Source: Daphnia carinata
Lineage: Eukaryota; Arthropoda; Branchiopoda; Diplostraca; Daphniidae
Assembly: GCF_022539665.2 (NCBI RefSeq)
Contig: NC_081338.1
Coordinates: 5,269,679-5,333,678 of the forward strand
DNA: 64,000 nucleotides
Direction: 5' to 3'
Each line of letters starts with the position of its first letter. The stretch's first letter is position 1. The translations under genes and the position numbers were made by a program. Under the pieces are notes generated by a model. It made no database searches, was not told the DNA's origin, and worked only from the letters and a program-made list of their open reading frames with translations. Of the stretch, positions 34,028 to 44,720 are shown in pieces.

Positions 34028-34885
34028 ATGACGCCGTTGGCTTTGGCTGCTTTTACATTGCTTTCGCTGGCTGCTGGCCAGAGCAATTTCAACGAGCAGA
34101 TTGCGGTAAACTCTTACGAATTAGATTTCTCTTAACATGTTTAACGTTTGCCTAATTGTCACATTGAAAAGGGAGGAATGGGTTCTGGTTTCGAACAGAA
34201 ACAACGAGGACCGAATGCTGGCCCATTTGTAACAACAACTACCGTGACGACTGTTCTCGATTTTGGTCCTGCAAGCTCTAGGATGTCAAGATCTCATGGC
34301 ACTGAATGGAACCATCATTTTGGCGATAGAAAATCGTACAAAAATTTTGCCCAACGAGATATCGATGTGATTTTAAATACTTGGGACATCTTAAAGAGAC
34401 GTGGTAATTTTGCTCCAAAACTATTTTTGAGGTGAGTTAAATTCAATGGCTTAAAGAGAACAATTAAAACATTTTGATATGTTTTAGATATTTTAAAGCA
34501 AAACCCGAATCTCAAAAATTGTTCCCGAGCTTTGCCAACGTTCCTCTTTCAGAACTTCCTGCCAATCGTGATTTTCTGAACGCGGCCTACAGCTGCATTA
34601 ATAGTCTCAATTTTCTCATTCCATACCTGAAATACGATCACCCCGAACGTTGCCCTAACTTTCCCCGGCATTTGAAGAACAAGTACAACAATGTTGATAT
34701 TAAGGTAACTAAAATAATGCTGATCTATTACATTTTAAACATGAACTATTTACCATAAATCGTAGAAATTTGGATCTATTTGGATGACGGCCATACAAGA
34801 AGAGATGGGCAACGCTTTCACTGATGAAGTTCGTGACGTGTGGAAGAAGTCTGTCATGGCAGTGATTGACTTTGTCTCCAAATAA
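34028..34885 (+). CDS. Globin 1: secreted single-domain globin
   Basis: Four exons in consistent phase: 34028-34105, 34172-34431, 34488-34704, 34766-34885 (about 224 residues). Exon 1 encodes a signal peptide (LAAFTLLSLAAGQ). Exon 2 begins with a short Gly-rich stretch and the motif GPFVTTTTVTTVLD, shared with globin 2, before the globin fold (about residue 75 on). A helix-B Trp (ILNTWDILK), the CD-corner Phe (LFPSFANV) and a probable proximal His (KYDHPERC) are present. In my alignment the distal position falls on Ala (FLNAAYSC), not His, so ligand binding may differ from ordinary haemoglobin. It has one domain, unlike the two-domain Daphnia haemoglobins. Oxygen transport is therefore not certain; another haem-based role is possible. 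Confidence 0.82.
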
Positions 34886-35677
34886 ATGATTTGCAAGCCT
34901 AATTGAATGGAAGATTACTTTAGATATAGATAGCATTTCAACAGCTTTTGTAAATAAGCTGCTCTTTCGATTATTACAATACTGTGTTGCATGCTTTCAA
35001 CCAAATACAAATATTGATAACCCTATTATTTTCGTTTCAATTAACAAAAGGGATCTGTAAGCTACAGAGTAAAACACTCGTCTGAATTTAGAACAAGTTT
35101 CACATCAATGCTGGGGGGGTCACTTGGATCACAATCTGCCAAGCTTAACATTTTAACCAAAAAAGCCAAACTGATTTTTGAGAAGGCAATGGCTCTGGAA
35201 ACTTATACACATTGTGAAACATGAGCAACTCACATAGTAAAAACGTGAGTCCACATCAAATGGGGAAACAAGACTATAGATGCCTTCACTGTAAGAGAAA
35301 CAAATCAGAAACAATCCCAGAGCAAATGTAACAAGACTTGACCTGTTTTACCTTACACGAGATGGGACTCTGTCCTCTTCGCTTTCAAACATGTGCTTCT
35401 TCCCGTACTTCTTCATGTACTGATGAAAGTAGTGGACTTATTGTCTTGACTAAACTTTAGGCGCCATTTCAATCCAAGCAAAATACAGAGGTGGCAGATT
35501 TTGTAATTGAAGAATGTATTTATTAATTGCACGAGCAAAATAAAATAATCTATCGATACATAAGGGCTTGTATAGCAGCCGAAAACAATGCCAATTATCC
35601 CTAATATGCGATGATCTATACGGTCCCAAAATTTCACCAAAAAGGTTGAAAAGTAAACAAAAATATAAACTATTTAT
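34886..35677. other. Region between the two convergent globin genes
   Basis: No gene seen. A short minus-strand stretch (35420-35345) reads YMKKYGKKH followed by SEEDR and looks like an isolated coding relic, but it is too short to assign. Confidence 0.35.
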
Positions 35678-36754
35678 TTATTGTGAAGAATAGTCGGTAA
35701 AAGCAACAATGGCTTTCTTCCAAACGTCACGAACTTCGTTAGTCATCGCGTTGCCCATCTCTTCTTGCATGGCCGTCATCCAGATAGGTCCAAATTTCTA
35801 CCAACAGTTCAGGTAAGTTCGGTTAGTTAGTTCAGACAAATTCAGACCTTTTTTTTCAATCTAAAAGCTCTTGTGTTGGTTTTACCTTGAGGTCAATATT
35901 GTTGTACTTATCCTTCAGTTCAAGTAGTGCAGGGCATCGTTCAGCATGTGCATATTTGAGATGGGGCAGGATGTAATCTAAACTGGCCACACAGGAGTAG
36001 GCTGCATTAAGGAAGTCATGGTTATTTGGCAAATCAGTGAGGGGTACATTAGCAAATTCAGGGAAAAGCTTTTGAGCTTCGGGTTTTGATTTGAAATATC
36101 TAAAAAGAAATGCAAGGGAAAATTAGATTAACTGAAGACATTAATGATTTTGCAAAACTAGAACAAGTTATCAAGGTTTTACCTCACAAAAACTTTGGGT
36201 GCGAAATCGCTGCGTTTTCTCAGGATATTCCAGCTATTGTTCAGCATGGCGATATCGTTTTCACTTAAGACATTATAGAAGCCACCACCACCTCCCTCCA
36301 TCATCCGATTTTCACCTCCATAATTAAATTTGTCAGCGCCAGGGCGATTGCTTGACGAATGGAAAGTTTTGGTTATTCCAGTGCTCAAGTCGAGTACGGT
36401 CGTCACAGTAGTCGTCGTTACAAACGGGCCACCTGTTGTTCCATGGTAAGGCGATCCCGTCCATCCTGTGCTTCCGCTTGTTCCTCCATACCCTCCATAA
36501 CCTCCAGTGGTCCCTCCGTACCCTCCGGTGGCCCCACCGATTCCTCCCATCCCTCCCATCCCTCCCGTTCCACCATATCCAGGACTAATTCCTCCCTTTT
36601 AAACATAGAAAAACATTTCATTAGCCCAACAAATACAAGGAAACGAATGACATGAATCAAGATAAAAAGAGCCTACCGAATATCGATCACCGAAAGGATT
36701 CTCACCAGCCGCCAGCGATAACAGAGCACAAAAACCTAAAATTAACCAAGTCAT
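35678..36754 (-). CDS. Globin 2: secreted single-domain globin with a Gly-rich linker
   Basis: Paralogue of globin 1 in tail-to-tail orientation, with the same four-exon structure and intron phases: 36754-36677, 36595-36183, 36099-35886, 35797-35678 (about 274 residues). Signal peptide LILGFCALLSLAAGE. Exon 2 has a long Gly/Tyr/Thr-rich linker (GGYGGTTGGYGGYGG) that is almost absent in globin 1, then GPFVTTTTVTTVLD and the globin fold with LFPEFANV, FLNAAYSC (Ala at the likely distal site) and KYAHAERC (likely proximal His). The linker is expanded low-complexity sequence. Secretion into haemolymph or extracellular matrix is inferred from the signal peptide. Confidence 0.85.
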
Positions 36755-36820
36755 TTGGGAACTCTGAAAATTTTACTTGATGAATTAGCTAGTCACCAAG
36801 CTGGGTTGTGTCGGATTGAC

Positions 36821-36832
36821 TCTTCCTTTATA
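36821..36832 (-). promoter_or_regulatory. TATA box of globin 2
   Basis: CTATATAAAGG on the minus strand, about 75 bases before the start codon at 36754. Confidence 0.65.
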
Positions 36833-38114
36833 TAGTTGTCTTGTAACTGTGACATCAGCAAAGAAATGTAAGCTGTCTTCGTCGACAATTTCCTAACCTA
36901 AAAAATGTCCAATTTCCAAAATAGCTCGTTCCCAGTTCTATTTGCGGAAACCAAAGTATCAAATTCATCAAACTAAGCAAAAACTAATAATATTTTTGAT
37001 AAATAGGTCATATCCGATCGCTTCGTCCGTTGAGCAGCACCGTTGAAGCAATACCAACTTCATACGTAAGCCAAATCTACTCCGGATGTATATGTTTTGT
37101 AAATGAATGTGTTGATAAATAACTAATTCATCCTGAAATTGAAAAACTACTTTTAGAAATTCACAATCTCCCTTTCTGTTGGATTCGAAAATACTAGAAG
37201 ACCATCTTGCATTTTTGAACTAACAGAATTTGAGAAATGTATGAGCTGCTTTGTCAAACTTTTTTTGTTTAATTTATCTGGGTCGTCTTTTAATTAGAAG
37301 TATTGATTTTTAGCACTTAATCATTGCCAAGTCTCGATGCAAATGTTAATTTAGGAAAGACAAGCAAAAAAAAAAAAACGACCCAATAGCTTAAATTAAC
37401 CAAGTTTATCTTTTACCAAAATAGAAGATTGTTGTTTTATCACAACAAACATCTGCACGAGATGTTATCGTGTTAGTGTTTGCAGTAATGGTGAAATACT
37501 AGTATGACTCGCTTGTACAAAGTAAACAGCAACTTTTTCTTTCTTTCAAAGCAGGTACACCAAAATATTTCGTTTTCCAAAGAAATGCACGATGAGTCAA
37601 TCATTGTTTACAAAACATGTTGAAAACTATCATGAGCATCACAATAAATGGATGCAACACATAAGATTCTGTAAGTATGACGATAAGAAAATATAGCACT
37701 GATAACATACGTCCTAACCAATACCAAAACCGCTTAGATTACGACATTTTGTCCTTCGGACAGTACTTTATCATTCTAAAACAAACGCCGGGAAAATTTA
37801 GAAATGTGTAAGACATTCTGAGAAATTTAAGTTGGGAACAGGTTGCTTATTGTATGATAAAGATATATTTTTCTTATAAAGGACAAGACTGTATTTACCA
37901 AAAAAGAGGAGTGGACAGAACAGAATTTTCAAAACCTATTTGTTAGTCCGGCGGTCAAGGTAATGGTCAACCAACATGATACAGGCTTTTTGCTGTTGCA
38001 ACCGATGGCGTATCTCTCATCAGTCTTTTTTTGTTTTGTTTTCGTTTATGCATTCTGAATAATTATTTTTGTAAAAAATCGGAGGATATATCAACGATCA
38101 ACATTTTGCGCTTC
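36833..38114. other. Intergenic between globin 2 and PP4
   Basis: The first 130 bases hold the upstream block shared with globin 1. The rest is AT-rich with no exon recognised. Confidence 0.5.
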
Positions 38115-39374
38115 TCATAGGAAATAATCAGCTTGAGGTTTTTTGGAAGGAATGCCACGAGTTTCTTGTGGGGCAGCTTCAAAAATTGTAAATTCTCGAT
38201 GCAGATTTTCGTCCAATTCCAAAATGGCAGCTACGTTTCCGCACCTATGGCGATAAAAGAACAATATAAAACAAGTCCTAATTACAATACTTGGAGTACT
38301 TTGAGTTACCTATAACAGTAGTTTGGGGCTGACCAAACAGTCAGTACTGTCTCATTGAAATGCCATTTGTAACCTTCCATAACAAGTTGGTGTGCTCTGC
38401 AAATCATTTCTATGTCATTAGAAGTGTTGAAGTGTTGTACGACGTCCGAGCCAAAGAGGTAACCGGCACCACGTGGACTTACACCCCATCCTTGCTGTGT
38501 ATCTATCACAACACAACCCAATTAAATTAAATAGGTATGTTCTTTGACATCATGATTGAAATTTGTAATACCTTCAGGATCAGACCAAAGAAGGTCACAC
38601 ATTGGCCCATCGTGAGGAACTTCCTGTTTTCTGTCAATAATTCGGATTTGATCCAATGTCTGAATAGAAGGAGATAGCCCACCATGTACACAGAAGATCT
38701 ACAGAAAAACAAATGTGTTGAACATGAATTGGTAAACTGAAATTCTAATAAACTATGCAACATTAGAGCCTTACCTTGCCGTCAATGATCGCCGAAAGAC
38801 TGAGGTAGTCGAAAATTTCAGTACAATATCGCCACACTGTTACTGACCCATATTTCCTAAAACATTCGTCATAGAAACCATAAACCTGGGTGATTTGACG
38901 TGATTCGTGGTTCCCTCTGATTAAAGTGATGCGATCTGGGTAACGAACCTGTGAATAAGTTGAATTCAGCAATTATGAAAATTATGAAGCCAGAAAATGG
39001 ATATCACCTTTAAAGCTAATAGTAGAAGAAAGGTCTCCACACTGTAAAATCCTCGATCCACAAAATCACCCATGAAAAGGTAGTTTGTGTCAGGAACATC
39101 CCCACCCACTTTAAAAAGTTCTTTTAAATCATAAAACTGCCCATGGATATCACCACAAACCTAAAAGAGACAAGTAAAATGTCAACTCATTGCATTGTCA
39201 AACATGAATTATATAAGAACTTACTGTGACAGGAGAATCAACACGCTGAACATTGCTCTCTTCCACCAGAATTTCCCTCGCTTTGGCACATAGTGCTTTA
39301 ACTTCTGACTCTTTAATAATTTCACACCGTCTGAGTTGTTCAATTTGCCGATCCAAATCACTGAAGTCTGACAT
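38115..39374 (-). CDS. PPP4C: Serine/threonine-protein phosphatase 4 catalytic subunit
   Basis: PPP-family phosphatase of the PP2A-like group that removes phosphate from Ser/Thr, acting with regulatory subunits in DNA-damage response, centrosome maturation and signalling. Six exons (39374-39225, 39160-39008, 38948-38775, 38698-38572, 38502-38310, 38244-38115) join to 308 residues, the normal length of the family. Metal-binding and catalytic motifs are intact: GDIHGQF, GDFVDRG, RGNHESR, ICRAHQL and HGGLSP. The PP4-type N terminus ([19 protein letters not shown]) and the C-terminal DYFL, the carboxymethylated tail of PP2A-like enzymes, are present. Conservation is very high and nothing is odd. 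It is the clearest housekeeping gene in the window. Confidence 0.97.
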
Positions 39375-40470
39375 GTTTGCGTGCTGTTTCCTAGTAGATA
39401 AATCAGTAAAATGACCTTGGGTATTTTGCAACAGTCTAGTGGTGATGTCATATACAATGATACACAGATGGACTCGCCGAACGCGGAATGGACAACTAAA
39501 TATGAAAAGAAAAATTTGCCTATTTACCTCTTTGCGTCAATTAAAGGTAAGGGATAATGGCGAAGTATAAATTCGTGACTGGATGCGTTGACGACCGAGA
39601 TTTAAGCCACGAATTGAAACCGTCTCGCCGTTTCTTCCAAGCTATCTCTAGCGTTGCCGGACAAGAAAACTCTCAATCAAACGCCATTGAAATGTTGCGA
39701 CGTTGTCAAATTTTTAGTTTACGAGAATCGTTTTTTGGGTTTTTTAATTTTCTATTTATTTATGATGGAAAATTAGATTCTTTATACAATTTGGATATGA
39801 ATATTTGCCGTAAGATTTAAAAAAATATAATAATAAATAAATTATTATAATATTTGTCAGAATGTTTAATTTATAGTTTTTGAAATGATTTTCTTCTGAC
39901 GTCATCAACGTCATAAAACCAGACGCCCTTCAATTGGATTCGAACTATTTTGGCGCTCAGCCCGAAGCTTGCAATCAAAACACTACCGTTTATGTTAAAA
40001 GGATTACGTTGCCGTGGAATATCTGAGATCTTCCCTTGCCAAAATTTCTGCATTTCATTTGGATAAGTAATGGTTTTGATTAATATTTGTATAGGGGCCA
40101 ATTTGAAGCTTGTATTTTAAAACACCAATTCCCTCCCCCCCCCCAAAAAAAAAAAAGCTTTACAGGAAAATCATTGTCAAGTACAGCCTTGGTTTAATCC
40201 TTGAAAACAAGGTTATTGGGTGTAGGATGTTGCTATCATTAGTTTAAAGCTTCCTGTTTTGACACTTGCTTTACATCCTTGTATTCAGTTCCACCGATAT
40301 TGGATATTCAATTAAATTTTTCTATGTGGTTTTATAAAGTGAAATAGGACCACACCAAATGAAAATGTTCTTCCAAAGTGAACTCGTTAAACGTAAAATT
40401 GTATTGCGAGTCGAATCAAACGATTAGAATATATAATACGATAACTAAAATATTAAAATGCTCACGTTTG
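39375..40470. other. Intergenic between PP4 and chitinase
   Basis: An 87-codon plus-strand frame at 39557-39820 is present but has no recognisable family. A TTCGAA-containing T-loop-like word near 39940 lacks a tRNA fold. The remainder is AT-rich. Confidence 0.4.
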
Positions 40471-43344
40471 CTACAATCGATTTAATACACGCATTAATAG
40501 AATGACAAAAATCAACAGTAGTAGGTTTCCATGGCTAGTTATTCGATCCCCACTGCTAGGACTGAACGGTGTGACGAACATGGTCGTCCTTGTTGTCCAT
40601 GGCGTTGTCGTTCTTGGCCAAGTCGTAAGTTTTATGGTCGACGTAGGTCCTGTTTCAGGAGATGTCTCACCATTGCCACTCGTCGATGTCTCACCACTGC
40701 TACTCGTCGATGTGGCCGTCGTAGTCGATGTCAATACGCTAGTAGATGTGGCAGTTGTCGTCGATGTCACAATGGGCTTGGAGGTCGTCGTAGATGATAC
40801 GTCCACTCCAACCGTACGCGAAATGTTTGTCATAATAGGATTGGGTCCTTCACCACAAGTATTTCTGAAATCATCTGTGCTGATATCCCAAACCATGGCT
40901 CCACCCAGTCCTTTGTTCAATACGTAGCGACTCTTGACATTGGCCATGGTCGGATCATCGTATCCGACCCAAGTTTTGGGTACGTTGGGCGATGACGCGT
41001 ATGGGCCGATTTTGAATTCCGAATCAACAACTACCTCCCAGCCTTCATTTTTGACAGAATTACAAATTTCGTAATAGCCTAGATAGCCAGTAGTGTCTTG
41101 GGTCAAAGGTCCAGGAGCCCCTGGTCCCAAACCCGGTGCTGGCAGTGTTGGATCTTCGGTGTAAGTGTAGTTCAGCGTCCAGCTTTTGCCATAAAGAGGA
41201 ATACCCATCATGATTTTGGATGGCGGCAAACCTTCAGCTATCCAATAGTTGATGACCGAGTCCACATTATTGGTTGGATCAGTGTCCCAATCCCTTTCGT
41301 ACAGTGGAGCGTGATGGTCGGTTAAAAGTTCCCACGGTCCGTGCATATCATAGGCCATGACGTTGATGTAATCAGCTGTCTCTGCCATGACTGGCACATC
41401 ATACCCTGTTTACGAAATATCAGAAATAATCACAATTTACTGACAGAATATGAAATCATTTGCTTAATTTGTGCCCACCTAGATCAATAATAGTTTGATT
41501 GGCAGCCACAGCGACGGTTAGCAAATATTGCAGTCCAAAGGCGGCCCGAAGTTCCTTCATCAAATTGGCCAGTCCTTCTTTGTCTGACAGGCCGCTTGGA
41601 TATTCCCAATCGATATCCAAGCCATCAAATTTATACTTTTGAAGGAATTCCATAACTGATGTAACAAAAGTGGCTCGATTGGTAGGATCAGCCACCATTT
41701 TGGAATACTTGTTGGTCCCATCGTGAGAATCAGTCCAACCTCCAATGGCAATTGTTGTCTTCAGGCCAGGGTTTTGCTTCTTGAGGTCGATAAATTTCGC
41801 ATAAAATTGTTGTGTTCCTAAATCAACAGTAGGATCGTATTCTGTAATCTTGTAAGTTGTTCCATTCAGGATCGCGAAGGCATAAACCAAATCAGTGCAA
41901 AGACTGGCGTTAATGTTGTCCACCACGTATTTGCCATCACCTGAAAAGAAACAATTTAAAGATGAACAAATTACGTTCGGACATTAGACATTAATAAAAA
42001 TACCTGAACGATAATAGCCCCAATTAGGAAAATAGCAAATAAAACGGGAGCCATTGCGAACGACAGTTTCGGAAATTGTAGTCATGAGAGGATTGGCTCC
42101 ATCTCCACACCTGTCGTGGAAGTCGTCTGTGCTAATATCCCACACCATAGCCCCTCCCAATTGATTAGTCAGGACGTATTGGCTCTTGACACTTGCCATT
42201 TTAATGTCATCATAACTAACCCAGGTTTTGGGATTGCTTGTAGAGACAGCATATGGACCGTTCAATTGATCAGGATCATCAACAGACTGCCATCCGTCTG
42301 TTTTGATGTATTTACAAATTTCGTTGTATCCTAAAGTTCCAGCAAGGCCCGTGAACGGGCCGGCCGCCCCTTCGCCTGCACCTAGTGCCTGGAATTCTGG
42401 TTCGACACTTTCACCAAGTGTCCAGCTCTTGCCATAAAGTGGAATGCCCAAGTTGATCATGTCTGCAGGAAGGCCTTTTCCCATCCAATAATTGACAATA
42501 TAATCAATGTTATTGTCGACTGTCTCCCAGTCTCGTTTGTAAAGTGGGGCGTGGTGATCTGTTTGAGGCTCCCACGCGCCATGCATGTCGTAAGCCATTA
42601 AATTGATGTAGTCTGCCGTCTCTACCATTGCTTGTACATCATAACCTATTTTTTAAATCAATAAACAATCGTTTATTTAAACATAAGAAATGCTTAATTG
42701 ATAGTTAATTTTTACCTTCATCGATGATTGTCGAGTTTGCTGCTACAGCGACCGTTAGCAAATATCGGGACCCAAAAGCATTTCGAAGTTCTCTCATTAA
42801 CTCTGCGAATCCAGCTTTGTCTGATTCACCACTAGGATATTCCCAGTCGAGATCGAGTCCATCAAATTTATATTTTTCGAGAAATTCCATGACGGACTGG
42901 ATGAAAATCGCTCGATGGGTCGAATTGGCCACCAATTGCGAATATTTGGATGTGCCGTCGTGAGAGTCGGTCCATCCTCCGATGGCAATCGTTGTCTTCA
43001 ACTGTGGATTGCGGGTTTTCAGTGCCACAAAATCGGCGTAGCCTTTATTGTCAATGTCGACCCATGGATCAAAGATTTTGATCTTGTAGGTGTTGCCATC
43101 GAGCACAGCAAAAGAATAGACCAAATCGGTACACAAAGATGGGTCGATATTTGACACTTTAAAATTGCCTGCGCCTGTAAACAACAAACGTTTAATTTAA
43201 TAAGAACATGTATAATAACTGACTAATTTAATTCTTACCTTGTCGATAAAACGTCCAATTTGGAAAGTAGCAAACAAACCGGGTTGCGATCACAATCGGA
43301 AAGGCGCAGCAGCAGATAAAAGCCAGCGCCAAACAACTCTTCAT
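40471..43344 (-). CDS. Two-domain GH18 chitinase with a membrane/GPI-type C terminus
   Basis: Endochitinase hydrolysing beta-1,4-GlcNAc bonds. Five exons (43344-43239, 43174-42716, 42645-42004, 41940-41479, 41405-40471), all joined in phase 1, give about 867 residues. A signal peptide (LALAFICCCAFPIVIA) precedes two complete GH18 domains, residues about 24-400 and 405-770. Each starts with FVCYFPNW or FICYFPNW and has an intact catalytic motif (DGLDLDWEYP and DGLDIDWEYP) and a GGAMVWDISTDD end. A Thr/Ser-rich, probably O-glycosylated linker follows, then a hydrophobic tail (LLLLIFVILLM), so the enzyme is likely tethered to the membrane or GPI-anchored. No chitin-binding peritrophin domain is seen. 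Exons 2-3 and 4-5 repeat the same layout, showing duplication of one exon pair. Roles in cuticle or gut-lining turnover are inferred. Confidence 0.93.
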
Positions 43345-44720
43345 CCTATTGCAATTAAAATTAATGAATAAATCATTCCAGAGAAATTCGACAGAGGGGA
43401 ATCGAAAGTTCAAGCCCTTTACAGCCTGCACGAACAATTAACTTTCTTAATGGAAAACTTACGTAACGTTTGCCGATGTATGGCGCTGATGATGGGGAAT
43501 TGCAACTATAACAAATGTGTCTTTTTTCTGCCTTCGTGACAGCAATGCGTCGGGTACTGGGACTGTCGAAAAACTGAAGTAGCAGCAACAGATAATGGCT
43601 GACCAACAGCGGTGATAACGCGGGCCTTTTGTAATTCCCTATCGTGTACAACGGTGATAATTGCTACCAAATAACTTGGTGAATCAGCTGCAAACGGATC
43701 TGACACCTGTGATAACGCCACTTTTTTTGCGCCATTAACCGTGTTTTGTTGCCAGATTAACAAAGACGCTCACAGTTCACCTGTAATTGAATTATTGCGT
43801 TATGCGTGAAATAAGAAAAACGAAACAAACTGATAGCAAGTCGATTTAAATTCAACGTAAAACTTGTCGAATATTCCATGGCAATGCGTACGTACTTTAA
43901 GGACAAAGAACACGGATTAGATTCCCAGCCATACTGTTACCATAAGTAGCTAGGGACGGCTATCGTCTAGAGTGGATAGAAATGCCACAAAAACCCTTCT
44001 AAAGGAATGTTAAAATATCACGAACTTCGAGCAATCTGCAGGGCTGGGGGAGGGTCGCCAATACGTTCAAACGAAGTAAACTGGTCTTGTTGTAACATAT
44101 TCGCAATAACGACAAACAAAGTCACTTGAATCTCTTTTGCAAGCAAAGGAGCACATCGTTAGCAAATTTCTACGTCATCATAGCAAGGTTGGGCACCAAG
44201 TACCAGACCATTAGTGCATTAGTTCCCACAGAGCCTGGATGATAATTTGATTTAAAACTCGGTTGTTCCCCGTCACCTATACCCCAAAATGAGCATTCAT
44301 TAACAGTTCCCAATAAAAATATTCGCTATAGAAATGGGAGAACCAATTGCTCATGGACGTTGGAAGCATAGGGGGGCCTATATCTACGACGATAATGCAT
44401 ATTTTTAATCAAATATAAAAAATTTTCACATAAAGAATCAACAAGAAAGAAAAACAATGAAAACATCGCACGGAATGATTGAGATCATTATTTTGACCAG
44501 GAATGATAATGCTTATTTGACGTTACTCTGCTGATAAATCTGGCCAATAGATTACATTCTGTAACGTTATCGCTCTAATCGATTACGATTAAACGTTATC
44601 AACTCAAAGCGTTGGTCGTTTGTAAGGGACGGAAAGTATCAAGAGTAACTGCGCCTTCCAAAAACTGTACATTGCGGCATTTCAACTATTCAGTTTTGCA
44701 TGTTCTTTAAATAAAAAAAA
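43345..44720. promoter_or_regulatory. Divergent promoter region, chitinase (-) and kinase gene (+)
   Basis: 1.4 kb without an exon. On the plus strand TCAGTTTT at 44690 matches the arthropod initiator and stands about 30 bases before the kinase start codon. No TATA box was found for either gene. Confidence 0.35.

Noticed and set aside
39926-40020. tRNA-like T-loop word in GGATTCGAACTATT
   Set aside because: No acceptor stem or anticodon arm can be built around it.
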